DNA from: Malurus cyaneus samueli
Lineage: Eukaryota; Chordata; Aves; Passeriformes; Maluridae
DNA: 64,000 bases
NCBI GenBank assembly: GCA_009741485.1
Contig: CM019216.1
Location: forward strand, 20,622,384-20,686,383
Reading direction: 5' to 3'
Shown here: positions 23,256 to 35,532 of the stretch, piece by piece
Layout: each line of letters begins with the position of its first letter
Position numbering within the stretch: the stretch's first letter is position 1
Program-made: the position numbers and the translations under genes
Notes under the pieces: generated by a model
What the model was told of the DNA's origin: nothing
The model's input: only the letters and a program-made list of their open reading frames with translations
Database searches by the model: none

Positions 23256-24420
23256 AATTGGACTTTAAAGCTCAGTAACAGCTGAAAAGTTAAAAAATGA
23301 TGAACAGCTAGGCCTGGCATGTGGAATAATTTGTGAGGATATTTTGAAGTAGAAGGAGAAGTAATAAACTAGGTAAATACAAACTGAGTCACAGTGAGTG
23401 GGTGAAGGGCTGGGAACAAAATCTACTTGAGAACACTTAACTCCATTCCAGGCCTTGCTAATAGAGTTAGACACAATGAATTGATCAGGAACATTGTCTA
23501 GAGAATAACTTACAAGAGAAATAGAAAAATAACTTGTGTAGAAGATCAGGAAGAGGCAGAAAGGGAGACAGGTAAATATTTTTGCAAGTCAACTTCAGAA
23601 AGACTGATACTCACAAAGTAAAATCCACTTTTTTTTGGGTAATGTGTTCACTTACAAAGAGAAATACTGCACTGCAGCCAAGTCGTGATCAAGAGGAAAG
23701 AAAGCACTTTAAAAAAAAAGGTAAAAGGTCTGTGAAGGCCTTGTAAGGGTAAAATTAATTTAAAAAAGTGAACAAATGAAGATGGTTATTATTGTCTGGG
23801 TGATAATTCTGAGGCTTTCCCTTCTCCTCTCTTTTGTCTTTTTATTTGTCCTGCTAGGAGCCCATTTCTCCCCTCTTCTGAAAGATTTCTATGACTTTGC
23901 TCCTCTTTCCTGTCCTCTCTTTGAGCTGAATTCTCTGTTTCTTCTCTATCTCTGCTAAGTTCCAAGTCTCTTGCTGCACCTCTCAAACAGTCACAGCCTT
24001 AGTAGCACATTTCAGGGCCATAAGCAAACCCTAAACCTGAAAGTGATTTAAAAACCCACTTCATACCAATGTCTGATGCACAGACTGCTTTGGAAAGCTT
24101 TGTTCCATCTGCTGTTCCTCTGTGAATTGTTCTGTTTGTATTTTCATTATCTGTGGTTAACATACAAAAGTACTAAAATCCCCCATGAAAGCTTTAATTT
24201 AAGGATAACTCTGCCTTTTAGTAAATACTGACAATGATTTAGTAAATTTTCAAGAATCACATAGAACTTGTGATGGTATTATATCCATGTTATAGAGAGG
24301 AATTTTTTGTATCCTTAAACCAAGAGAAAAGTTTTCTCACTGAGAAATGTAATTTCTTTAGAATCCTACCAATTTTTGCAGCCTAATCTTAGTCTTTTTC
24401 AAATTGTTAGAGTGCTTTCA
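23256..24420. other. non-coding DNA, no gene seen
   Basis: Contains a pyrimidine-rich part near 23815-23955 ('ttctcctctcttttg' and similar) giving short frames on both strands. No gene or transposon was recognised. Confidence 0.55.
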
Positions 24421-24439
24421 CATAACATTAGCCTAAGTG

Positions 24440-24545
24440 GCAGCAGATTTCCATTATTAATGACATACTGCGACAGTGAATAGCTACAAGCAATTATTGG
24501 GAGATTGACAATGGGCAATGAAAATAAATTAGCTAATTCAAGCTA
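24440..24545. promoter_or_regulatory. possible conserved non-coding element (SOX/homeobox motifs)
   Basis: Compact unique segment with 'ccattattaatgacatac', CAATTATTG at 24491-24499, 'gattgacaatgggcaatg' and 'aaattagctaattc'. CAATTATTG is a near-palindromic pair of half SOX/homeobox sites and recurs at 52792-52800. Confidence 0.22.
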
Positions 24546-25665
24546 CACAGCAAATAATTTCACATAACCAGCAGCATCTTCAAAACCAGGGTAGATGATC
24601 TGCAAACAGTTCAAAATTCTCCACAAATACTGTTTACAGCAGACAATGTGTTGACAATCAGACAAGACTGAGATTAAATAGGGTCTGGCCCTATTTGTTA
24701 TTTTTGTTTGCCAAACATTCCTTTTATAAAATACACTATATTTGGGTTTATTTTGTTGTTCACACATCTCACATGAGTATCACTTTTTAATTAGCAACAC
24801 TAATGAGGGCATATGACTCAAACATCATATTAAAATCTTTGCTGTTTAAACAGCCCAGATTTACAAATATCTCAGCAAAACGACCATGTCATTTGATATC
24901 AAAATACCCTCATCACCTTCTCTAAACCATCTTGTCCTGAAGGAGAATGTATTTCAGCACCATGCATATGAAATAACAAATAAAGCACTGTCTTCAGTAG
25001 AAAAAAAAAGAAAAAAAAATCCCAACTCTATGTCTATGGAAATAGTTTTTGTTCTCATTTCTATGAGATGAACTAAAGAGATATCAGATGAGCTGGATCC
25101 ACAATGGCTTACACTATTCCCACCTCAGAGAATTTTCCAGAGCTCCATGCTGCAATACACTTGGTTTTGTCTGTTCCCAGGAAGGAAATATACTTCCCAT
25201 ATGCTGAAATATTGCTTGACTGATACAGTTCCTACTTTTCATATATATATATATAATTGTAGTAGAAGACAAAGAGGAGTCCATACAGACATTTTTTTTT
25301 TATCATATCTTAGGATAGAATAATGAGATATAAAACTTCCCCATCACTCCTGCTGAAGAATTGCATTTAATGAAAATAAAACCTAACACAACTAACTAAT
25401 TCCAACTAGTTAGTTATTAGACTAACACAATTTAGAATTGTCACATATTTCTAATATCAGAAGTGCTGTCTGCTGCCAGTTGTGTAAGGAGAACAAAATC
25501 ACTCCAACATCAAACAAGAGATGATGCTGAGTTTGGGTTGAGCCCAGACATGCATTGAAGTATGTATCACTATCAGAGTAGGGGGATTTATATTGCTGCA
25601 GAGCTTAAATAATTTTTTACTGGTAAAATAATGCTAGTGGCATACCTTCAGAGAATAGAACTTTG
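24546..25665. other. non-coding DNA, no gene seen
   Basis: AT-rich DNA with a short TA run (about 25243-25255). A 74-codon minus frame at 24543-24767 has no domain. Confidence 0.55.
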
Positions 25666-25766
25666 ACTATATATATATATAATATGTAATATATATTATA
25701 TTCTATATAATATATACAATGTATTAGATAGAACATGTAAATATATAATATGTATAATATTATACA
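25666..25766. repeat. AT-rich palindromic low-complexity block
   Basis: About 100 bp of TATATA, TAATATA and ATATTA words, with many self-complementary combinations able to form hairpins or a cruciform. A minus frame through it is Ile/Tyr-rich and artefactual. Confidence 0.85.
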
Positions 25767-25827
25767 AATAACCAAATCCTTTGGTTTTTTGTGTTCCTTG
25801 GTATATATACATATACAATGCAATTTC

Positions 25828-26018
25828 TTCACTGAAAGAGTGATTAAGCATTGAAACAGGCTCCCCAGAGAAGTGTTGGAGTCACATCCTGAGAAATGTT
25901 AGAAAAATGGACAGATATGTCACTATGTCATACTGTTTAGTGAACATGGTGGTATTTGTTCTTGATGGACTTGATGAATTTAGAGGTCTTTTCTGACCTT
26001 AAAGATTCTATGATTCTT
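25828..26018 (+). mobile_element. CR1 LINE 3' fragment, divergent subfamily
   Basis: Begins 'ttcactgaaagagtgattaa', then 'cattgaaacaggctcccc' and 'agagaagtgttggagtcac', typical of the ORF2 end. It closes with 'gaggtcttttctgacctt' and 'aaagattctatgattct'. The 3' end wording (GGTCTTTTC...CCTTAA) resembles the CR1 subfamily seen at 36088-36506 rather than the GGTCCCTTCC type. Confidence 0.9.
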
Positions 26019-27159
26019 TATTGGTCGGACAGGATAGTTGCCTCTTCTTGAGCTCCAAACATTCCACTTCCTTGCAAGAGAATAAAGGAGTTCATTCTGC
26101 TATGATTTTTTTTTTTTCCTAGAGATAAATTTGGGAGCCATTGGCAAAAAATAGGTCCAAGGTCCAAATTCACTGGCCCTGACAATGCCAGCTGTAGGGA
26201 GAGCAGGACAAAAAGCATCAGGAATAAAAAGATGCAACCTGTGGTGTGGTGATGGGCTGAGGAGAACATTTCAATGTTCCTCTAAGCTTCACCTACACAC
26301 TCTTAGGTTCTCATCCAAGCTGGAGGAGACACTTCATAGCACATGAAAGTTTTAGAGGTGCAGTGAGGAAGACAGCAAAGAAAACACTGTAAATGCTTTG
26401 TCTGTTTAGAAGTTTATCTTTATCACAGATATTTTAAAGATACTTTTGGGAAATTCCTCCTCTTCCCCTTTTCCCCCCTTGTCTTAAACCTCTGTGGTTC
26501 CAGCTCCATGGTTCCTGGTTCCAACACTAAACAAGAAAATATTTGATCTTTAGCTCATTCATGGCTCCTGAAAGGAGGTCAGAACTCTGTATTTCAATCT
26601 TTTGGTTTTTTGAGTTCCTTGGTGAAATCTTCGTGTGACATTTCTTCATCTCCTGCTTTTTGTATCTCTTGCTGGTTTATCTTGTTTTGGAAGTGGGGAT
26701 ATTTTTTTGTTGAGTGTGCATGGAGTGTGTGAACCTTGATAGGCTCTGAAGGAGACAGTGCCAGAGACAAGAAAAAAACCAAGAAAATTGACTGTTCACT
26801 TAAGGTTACAGGACTGCCTTGAAATTGGGGATTTTTAAGTAAACACAGCTAAAAATGGTCTCCATTTCAGTGTTTGTAACAGCTGCTTCTTCAATTGCTC
26901 AGGTCTAGGTTTTCATGAAAAATGATTTTTACAAAATAATAAAACAAAATGGATGAAATATTAGAAAAAGCGATCCTTTAATTTTTAAATGTAAGTATAT
27001 TTTAGAAATAAAAAATAGCAAAACGTAGAAAAATTAATCCTTTTATTTATTAAAGTACATATTTCAGAAATAAAATAATTAGGGTTTAAAACACATGATG
27101 AAATAGAATAGCATTCTAAAGGAAATGTGTGTGCTTTGACTTTTTTGATCGATAAACTT
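26019..27159. other. non-coding DNA, no gene seen
   Basis: Unique AT-rich DNA with a T11 run near 26107. Small minus frames at 26018-26269 and 26594-26782 lack domains. Confidence 0.55.
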
Positions 27160-27300
27160 AGAATCTCATGATTGTTGGGTTTGGAAGGGACCTTAAATCT
27201 CATCTCATTCCAACCTCCTGCAGGGGACACCTTCCACCAGAGCAGGTTGCTCAAAGCTGTTCTAACCTGGCCTTGAACACTTCCAAAGTTTGGGCATGAC
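27160..27300 (-). mobile_element. CR1 LINE 3' fragment, antisense
   Basis: It begins 'agaatctcatgattgttggg', then 'tttggaagggaccttaaat', 'ttccaacctcctgcagggg', 'acaccttccaccagagcagg' and 'acctggccttgaacacttcc'. A few bases are missing in the 'tgccatgggcagg' box. Truncated soon after. Confidence 0.92.
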
Positions 27301-28342
27301 TGCAAAACAGCACAGCACAGATGATGCCATTTCCAGGAATGTTGGACACTTCCCATCATTTAAAACACGAAATTGAATCCTTCCACACTCCATTGCTGCT
27401 CTGCCATTTTGTTGTAATTTATCTTCCTGATTCTTTGGCTTGAAAGTCTTCAGGAATCCCTTTTTTAGACCCTGTTGTCACACCTTGTTTTCCCTCAGTC
27501 AGGCTAAAGAATTCCTGCATTCAGCAAGTGATTCAGGATGCATTTCCCTCTGAGAAAATCTGCTCTGAAATGAGGAGTTGTCCACCTTAGAAGTCCTTTT
27601 CTGGATTTTATTGAGGCATTTGTTGTGTGGTTCCAACTCATGGCTGGGAGCTCTGGACGTTGTTAGAATGGATTGGTTTTGTCACACCTTGAGCTTAAGC
27701 CCTTTGCAAAAATGAAGCCAAAAGTTGTAATTGTCTTCTCTGTGTGGACCTCTGATTATTTTTCTCTATCACACGCATGATAGATGTGATTTATACAATA
27801 ATAATATAATAGCAACAGAAATTAATCATGCTGTGGAAGCCTCTTTGCTGTTATTCCTTTATTGTGGAAGGCATTCAAACCCTTTATAGATGGACTGCAT
27901 ACATCCTTACTAAGATAAAATGTTTCTGAAACGAAAATTCAGCAATCTTATCCTGCATGCCAAATACATATTAATTTATATCATACATCTTAGATGACCA
28001 AATTGAAAGCAGATTTCCAAGGCCCTGTCTTAATCCTCATTTTTCTTTTCAACGAGGAAACACATGCTGGATGCAAAAAGCAATGATATAAACCCAAGCA
28101 ACAATGTGAGTCAACACAAACTGATTATTTGCACACATTTTCCTGAATCCTAATTGCTTTCAGTGTTCTCAAAACACCATTAGATGGAGAAATAACAACT
28201 TTCATCATACAGTAAAAGGCAATTACACCAACTTGGAAAAGATACCTTGGGAATCTTCTTATCAAGCTTGATTTACCCTGATGTTCTGCAAATGTGTACC
28301 AATCACAAGAGTTTTGACTCAACTCCAACACAAAATAGAGTT
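27301..28342. other. non-coding DNA, no gene seen
   Basis: Unique AT-rich sequence. A 95-codon minus frame at 28125-28412 spans the possible repeat remnant at 28343 and has no domain. Confidence 0.55.
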
Positions 28343-28395
28343 CCCTGAAGTTCAGTGGAGGTAAAGCTAAATTTTCACAGTGGTCCCTTCTGGCC
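28343..28395 (+). repeat. possible ancient palindromic-repeat remnant
   Basis: 'gaagttcagtggaggtaaag' followed by 'ctaaattttcacagtgg' lines up with 'gacttcagtggagttatgctgatttacaccagctgg' of the dispersed amniote repeat. Heavily changed. Confidence 0.35.
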
Positions 28396-29517
28396 TTTAA
28401 TCTATTAATCATGGTCTTTTTAGATTAAAGCACCAGAATTGCCTGCATACCCCATCTTCCTGATTTCCTCCCAGTCATTTTTCTATAGCCTTTCTTGTTC
28501 TATATTTAAACTCCATGTCCCTTTCCAGCCTTAATATAAGCACTGCATTCTGTCTTCCTTGTCTGAACCTGCTTGGGATACTGGGGAACCTGGACAGACC
28601 AGAAGAATATTTCTCAACAAAATTAATTTCTGCTTAATTGTCACCTTCAGCACACGAAATTATGTACTTTATTTCTGAATGAACAAAGCCTGAAAAGCCA
28701 GTCCAGGTTTATTCAGTAGAGTAATTCCAATAGATCTAGTGGGAAAAAAACCCCTATCTGGGATCAAAAGTCCCAAAGAATTGGGAAAGCCACTGCCTGA
28801 TGTTACTTGTAACAGCAATAGCAATGGTCACTAAAAAAAATCTTAAATTAAAAAAAAAAAAATCTTAAATTTAATAGATTTATTAACACATGAATCATGA
28901 TACCCCATTTTTCAGAAACAGCTGTTTAAGGAATTAAAAATCTATCTTTGCTCTACTGTGCTGGTTGCAGACAGACATCAGTTTTATGGGCATCATAACC
29001 TGCACCAATGACAATTTTTTTTTTCTCCTCACGAAGCAAAGAAGGAGGAGATATTACAGGAAATACAGCTTCAGCCACACCATTGTAAATTACCTGTCAA
29101 TAGAGTCCTTGTCTGCTTTGCCTCTATCAAAAAGATCTCTATGAACAGATTAAAAACATGTGTGGACATTATCCTACTAAAATCAAAGGAACTTGCTGCA
29201 GACTGTGGCTACAACTTGTCTTCATTCACACTGAATACGCCAGGTGGAAATACAGACCAGACAGGAATACAGACCTGGGAGCATTCTGTGGTGCCAAGAT
29301 GCAGCTCAGCCCTGGCACAAGTCCTGCAAACTGGCCAAAAATATTGCCTATTCTATTGAAGCCTCACTGGATTTGCTGCATCACATTACGTGCAATTAAT
29401 TTGCCCACTGTGGGTTTGGAACGGTGTCAGAAACCATGCACTGACTGAATGCCTGACACTGGAACCTGAAGAAAATTGGTTAGATTTATTCTTCTCCCAA
29501 ACAAACTTCCAAATGGG
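28396..29517. other. non-coding DNA, no gene seen
   Basis: Contains a local duplication of 'aatcttaaatt' around an A-run (28840-28875). Two overlapping plus frames at 29141-29448 (72 and 96 codons) have no domain. Confidence 0.5.
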
Positions 29518-29543
29518 AAAAAAAAAAAAAAAAAAAAAAAAAA
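29518..29543. repeat. poly(A) tract, A26
   Basis: Uninterrupted 26 A, about 90 bp upstream of the TTCC microsatellite. It may be a retrocopy tail, but no body is recognised upstream. Confidence 0.9.
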
Positions 29544-29632
29544 TATCAGGAAAAATTACAGTCCAAAGAAAGATTTTGAATGGGGAATGCATGGTGGCCC
29601 TAATTTCTTGTTATTAATTTTGAAAAATATAG

Positions 29633-29729
29633 TCTTCCTTCCTTCCTTCCTTCCTTCCTTCCTTCCTTCCTTCCTTCCTTCCTTCCTTCCTTCCTTCCTT
29701 CCTTCCTTCCTTCCTTCCTCCGTCCCTTC
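29633..29729. repeat. (TTCC)n microsatellite
   Basis: About 85 bp of essentially perfect TTCC tetranucleotide repeat, then CCTCCGTCCCTTCC. Longer and cleaner than the copy at 4323-4437, so likely polymorphic. Associated Pro/Ser/Phe and Lys/Glu/Gly frames are artefacts. Confidence 0.96.
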
Positions 29730-31697
29730 CTGCCTTCTTGTTCTCCTGCTTTTTCTCTCAAGGAAACAGACAAAAAGACAATATTCCTCCACAGACAAAA
29801 TTTTTCAATGAAATAAAACTGTTTTAAATTGATAAATAAACAAAAGAACATGGCAGAAGCTAAAGAACCGAGAAACATGGTCCTGCAAATTTGTGTTAAT
29901 GTATATCTGTCTATATTTATTAATTTATTTTGATTCATGTCTATGTAGTACAATCAACTTTTGTAAAGCTTTCGAAAATCACAAATCTTCAGTCATCAGT
30001 CACCTCCCTTAACCCTGGGTGTCTAAAAGGTTGTTTTCAAGACTAAGCCAGACTTCTGTATTGCTTTTCAGGCTTTGAGAAATTCATGCCTCCCAGAAAT
30101 CACTCTTACTATGGAGTGAATAGCGCCTTGGAATTCACTGTTCTTAATGAAATAGGCCCTTTGGTGGCTCACACAGCCCTGGGAGTGTTTAATCTGAAGT
30201 TAATTTCATTTTGCTTTGATCACCCCTGCGTGTTGAGGCTTTGCTCATGCTGTGGAATTTTGTGCTTAGAATAGGTGCCTGCATTGAAGGAGGATTCATG
30301 GGACACAGGAGCTATGGGAGTGGAAAAGAAGAACTCCAATCTTCACAGACACCCAGATTATCCAGAGCTGGTTGGGGTTTCTCCCTAAACCTACAGACTG
30401 CATCCTTGAACCAAAAATGTCACTGATCAGAAGCTTAATGACATTTTGTTAATATTGCACAAGCTTCTGAGTAACTCAAAACAGGTTTTATGCTGGCAGG
30501 TCTTATCCCCAACCATATCTTAATATGTTTATATTATTTACATTATATTTTTCTATTTACTCTTTCTATATTTAGAATGGGCTACCTGCAAGCTAGAAAA
30601 AAACATGTTTCTATGCATGTGGAAAAAAGTTTACATGAATAAGATTATGACAAGAGATACAAAATTATCATAACTTAAAAAAAAAAATTAGTTTTGCAAC
30701 ACAATTTTAAAGAAACTTTCATTGTGAGGCCACCTGTTTAGCACCACAGATAAAATTTTTTTCTTACCCATAAAGGAAACAATTAATTTAAATAACTGCA
30801 AACTGCCTCACGTGTTTAGTCCCCTCCAAATTTATGTTGTCATGGATGCAAATAAGAGTGATCATTATGAGGGATCATGCCAGCAGACCCATTCCTTGGG
30901 TTTCAGATCACCCATTTCCACCGCCATCCTCAGTGAGAGCTGGTGGCACTGTGGTAAACTTGCTCTGCTTTGCAGAGTTCTCAAAGAGTGAGCTGAAGCT
31001 GGTAATACAGGTGAGCAGGAGTTTTAATTTTCTGTTTTGAGAGGACAGAGGAATAAACCTACTTTACTGATTTCAAAAAGTGTTTTTTCACCTGTGGCAT
31101 TTTAGATGCCACATGGAACTGGTCGTTATTTTAGTGCCACTAGGAGATACATCTGGGTGGGAGGAAAAGCAACATGGGAAAACAGAAGTCCTCTTCATGA
31201 ATCACAGTCCTGGTTAGGAATTGATTAAATTATAATGATAACTTTAAAATTCCTCTTGTTTTTGTGACCAGAACCCCCCATTATTTTTGGATGCCTCTGA
31301 TTCCTGTGAGTCCTGCAGACCCAATGCCCTTCTGAGCCCATGGCTGGCCCCGTGTCCTGAGCTCCACTGTTAACCAGGACTGACCCAGTTTCCAATGGAG
31401 CTGGTGGCAAGCTGCCCACTGACTTCAGTCAGCAAGTACAGCAAGTGCAGCTGCAGAAACCATGTCACTTCTGATGAGCCATGAGGTGGAAAGAGCAGGG
31501 GTTGGCTCTCGGATCCTAACTGAGCATGTGGGGTCGACAGCTGGAAAAATAATCTGCCTTTACCTCTAGGTGTGTTATCCAGCTACCTGCCTGACTCTGT
31601 ATATTTCTTCTGGAACAGATTTAGAGAGGTTCCTCATCATATAAGGCTCAGCAGTTTGTGGAATATTTTGTTTCTATGTTGTTTCAAGGATATTTTG
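29730..31697. other. non-coding DNA, no gene seen
   Basis: Unique DNA with short domain-less frames at 30086-30274, 30241-30426 and 30834-31040. No transposon was recognised. Confidence 0.55.
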
Positions 31698-31829
31698 GGA
31701 AATGTTCAAGGTCAGTGGGATGGGAATCTGAGCAACCTATTTTAGTGGAAGATATCCCTACCCATGGCAGGAGTGTTGCAATGAGATGATTGTTAAGGTC
31801 CCTTTCAACCCAAACCATTCTGTGATTTT
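31698..31829 (+). mobile_element. CR1 LINE 3' fragment
   Basis: 'aaatgttcaaggtcagtggg', 'gagcaacctattttagtgga' and 'tatccctacccatggcagga' are the diverged 3' boxes. It ends 'ggtccctttcaacccaaac' and 'cattctgtgatttt'. A short, old copy. Confidence 0.9.
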
Positions 31830-32954
31830 ATTACATAGTACACATTTTATCTATGTCAAAGACTTTAAACTAATATTTATTTTAAACCTTCAGAAAATTC
31901 GTCTTATTCTGTGTCTTTTCTCATACAGAGGGATATAAATCCAATTTGTAGGATTTGAGGTATGCTTTCCCAGTCTAGTAAATTAATCAACTTATAGAAA
32001 CATCTTCCACATTTGATCAGGACCTCCTGCAAAAGATTGTTATCAACACTACCTGAGTCATCAGGTTGTTCCTTGCTAATTTTTAGTTAATATGACAATA
32101 AAATATGATAAAATTTCTCTGCAAGAAACACTATCATAATATCAATGGAACAGATAAACTTCAGATTAACTGAAGATATGAGATAATATTTTCCAGTGAA
32201 TGATTTAGAAAAATATATAAAAGTTAAGTATGATAGAGTAAAAGGCAGCTCCCTCAATCTTACCATGCAAATGGGCAAAGAAAAGAAAAAAGGGGAAAAT
32301 ATGATCTGAAACTGATGTTTAATCATTGCAAGGAGCTGATTTTTGTCATAGAGGGTAGTTCAGCATGAATCTGAACAGTTCCAAAATCCTTCTTGTCAGA
32401 GAATTAAGTACAAACTTAATTCACTCAAAGAATTAATGTTGTGATTTAGACATTGGCTTCAGAAACCAGGAAAGAGAAGAGATAGATCATTCTTCTTGAA
32501 GCTTAGGGGAGTTTAACTGGAAATATTTTTTGGTGTCATTTCAGAGCAGATTTCCTGATGTCCAAGGGATGGATGTGCAAGGACTAACCAGGTAGAATCC
32601 CAGCTCCTTACAGCTACTGAAAAAATGGCATTTTACTGGAACTATGAACCACGTAGGTTCCAAATTGAAGTTTATGTCTTTATTCAAATTGTACATTGGT
32701 TCCCTCTTGTCCCTAAGCATTCTCAGTGGAACATTTAAACATCCAGAGTGGTCACACTGAACTTCACATTCATCCAGTTTGGTGGGTTCTATTTGTCCCT
32801 AAATTCTCTCAGATCTTACTTTTTTTCATCACTTTCTTTTTGAAATTGTGTGTGCCTTTTCCAAGACAACCCGAATGACTTATCCAAAGTGGTCCTGATG
32901 CAGTAGTGGCCAATCTGAACTGGCAACAGCTGCCTTTACAGTCATTAATAAAGT
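31830..32954. other. non-coding DNA, no gene seen
   Basis: AT-rich unique sequence between two sense CR1 copies. No gene recognised. Confidence 0.55.
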
Positions 32955-33104
32955 CTGGTTTCCTCATCCCTGGAAATGTTCAGGGCCAGGTTGGATGGGG
33001 TTTGGAACAACCTGGCCCAGTGGAAGGTGTCCCTGCCCATGGCAGGAGTTTGGAATGAGATAATCTGTAAAATCCCCTCTAACCAAACCATTCCGTGATT
33101 CTTA
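32955..33104 (+). mobile_element. CR1 LINE 3' fragment
   Basis: Starts at 'ctcatccctggaaatgttc', then 'aggttggatggggtttggaa' and 'gaaggtgtccctgcccatgg'. It ends 'aaccaaaccattccgtgatt'. The 'gatgatctttaaggtccct' box is altered to 'gataatctgtaaaatcccc'. Confidence 0.93.
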
Positions 33105-35142
33105 GAAAGTTCGTGGGAGGACAACAGGGCTATTAAGGCAGAAGAAAGCAAAGTAGCTAGATATTCTTAGGGCTTTCTGGAGAAAAAGCATTTCTTTTTA
33201 TGACTCTGTGTGTGCATATAAACACATCCTCAGGGGAGAGCTCACAAAGGCTAATTTTGGCCTGAAGAGGTGGATAACTCTGAGCTGCCCTCTAGTCAGG
33301 AAAAAGAGGGAGAGTGACACTTGCCCCTTCAGGGAACAATTAAGAAAAGCCCTTTCCAGAAATTATTTCTTCCCTGGCATAATAGAACCAAGTGCTGTAG
33401 GCCACCATCAGCCTTTGGTGCCACCACCCTTGGAATGTTTGCAGTCAGCCCAAGAGCTGGGATAACCAGACCTTTCACAGGGTGGACTTTTACTTGGAAA
33501 GTGTAAGTCATAACTCATTAAGCCTTTGGTCATGTGAAAATTTACATGCACCATTAAAGGCAATGAAATTACTCACAGTGCATCACATCAGGGTCCTGCT
33601 TGCCATTATTTTTAGTCCCATTTTGGAAAAATTTATATTTACACTTAGCTGCAGGCACAACAGACAGCAGGACTAGTTTGAACAGTTACATATACCATGA
33701 TGATATGTTAGTAACAAAAATACACTCTAGGAAAATAACTTTATCAACACCTTTTGCTTTGGGAAGGGTTTTTGAGGTCCTGGAGAGGATTTCTATTCAG
33801 CTGCAGGAATGCTGGAGAACAGCCCAGAACAATCCACCTCACCTGGGACAGGGGACACCCAGGTTGTTTCTATGCTGCCTGATTCAGCCCAGGTGTTGGA
33901 ATTTTTCTTTTTTACCATGTTCCAAATGATTGATCTGATACCTTGGTTAACCTCAGATGGGCTGTTTCCCTCTGGAAACTGAGAAAGTCTTCAATAACTT
34001 CAAAAGGAAAAGGAAGAAGATTTGATTACAAAGCATCTTACTGAGAAATGCATTCCGATTTATGTTTTTTCATTAAAACATCAAGACTTTTGTTGCTTCA
34101 AGCTTGAGAAGGGTATGTTTTGAAAAGAAACCCTACAGAAGAGTGTATATTCAGGTCTTCAGTAGGAAAACACTGTTACCCATTTTGTGTTCTCTCTGGC
34201 ACCTATTATTTGGTAATTTTCCATTAACTTTTCCATTAACTGTTCAGCCACGTATTTCTTGTTAGTAAATTAATAAGCACATTTATAATTTATTGAGATG
34301 CAAATTCAAATCAGTATTAACTGGTTTTACGGTCAAGAACCACATATTTACTTAGAGTTATCTCACTAGATCTAATTTTCATGCCACGTTTTGATATGAA
34401 GACATACATCAGAAGTACCAGTCCTAATAGGAAGTAGGTAGCTTAAAAAAATCCCATTTTTCCATAAAATTAGAAAATAACTTCCAAGTCTGTTCATTTA
34501 AGTGATGCTGTTGCCTCAAAAAGGGTGATTTGCTGTCAGTAACGCTGAGGAATCTTTGGTGTGGTTAATAGAGAAAGTAGTTAATCTGTCTTTTAAAAAA
34601 AGTCACAAATGGATGAAATTATTAATAAGCAACAATATCATCTGACTATTTTACTTTTCCAATGTAACAGAAAAGAAAAAACAATACCAACAGCTTATTT
34701 GTATGATTCTTCCTGCTCTCTTTAAACTGCAACAGTGTATTTTAAAAATCTTAGTTCCAGTAATGGTTTTTGCTCTTTTAAGTACTCAGCCTCTGATAGA
34801 AATGGACAGAAAGGAACGGAGGTTTGGTCAGAATAACCTCCACTTTGGTTTTGACTAGCTTGGCAATTAAATGTAATATTTCACATACAACATTTAGCTT
34901 CCTACAGTATGGTTAACAATATCTCTAATTCCCTTGTGTAAATCAATATCAGAAGAATATTATTATCATAAGCAAGATCATAACTTAGTACTTTCCATTA
35001 CATGTAATTTTTGTTAAAAATAACAATTTGAGGAAAAGCAGAGTGTTTCTAGGGAAGGGCTTTATTTTTATTTGTTTATTTATTTATTTTTCAAGGACAA
35101 CACCTTATAACTACCCAACAAGAAGATACAAAATGCACATGT
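33105..35142. other. non-coding DNA, no gene seen
   Basis: Contains a 12-bp tandem duplication (TTTTCCATTAAC at 34217-34228 and 34229-34240) and a short TTTA run near 35062-35090. Frames at 33208-33929 overlap in several phases and lack domains. Confidence 0.55.
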
Positions 35143-35386
35143 ACAGGAAGTGCCACCACCTGAACATGAGGAAGAACTTCTTTCCTGTGTGGTGACCAAG
35201 CACTGAACAGAGACCAGAGAGGGTGTGGAGTGTCCCTCACTGGAGATATTCCAGAGCCATTTGGATGCAATCCTGAGCCCTGTGCTTTGGGATGAACCTT
35301 CTTGAGCAGGGAGCTCGGACAAGATGAAGGACCCATGGTGGTCCCTTCCTTCGTTACCCATTCTGCCGTTTTGTGGTTTTGTGATG
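35143..35386 (+). mobile_element. CR1 LINE 3' fragment, older subfamily
   Basis: 'atgaggaagaacttctttcc' encodes the RKNFF stretch near the ORF2 C terminus. Then 'gagatattccagagccattt', 'ggatgcaatcctgagccctg' and 'cttcttgagcagggagctcg' follow. It ends 'ccattctgccgttttgtggt', a decayed octamer tail. The 'aatcctg...cttgagcaggg' wording is that of an older CR1 type than the dominant one here. Confidence 0.85.
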
Positions 35387-35440
35387 TGTAGGGTTTTCCA
35401 GATGATTAGTCATAAAATCCCCAAGAAAACAACTTTCCCT

Positions 35441-35532
35441 CAAAAAACCAAACAAAAAAAACCCAAAACCCCAAAAAAACCCTAAAAAAAAAAAAAAAAA
35501 AAACCTCCAAAAACCAAACCCAAAACCCAATA
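35441..35532. repeat. A/C-rich low-complexity tract
   Basis: Runs of A with CC, CCC and CCCC interruptions, including about A20 near 35484-35503, lying about 55 bp past the CR1 end. Confidence 0.85.

Noticed and set aside
25666..25766. Possible origin or attachment site because of AT-rich palindromes
   Set aside because: Simple TA/TAA slippage explains it; nothing else supports a replication or integration role.
29390..29543. Possible retrocopy ending in A26
   Set aside because: No transcript body, intron-less exon structure or flanking target-site duplication could be recognised.
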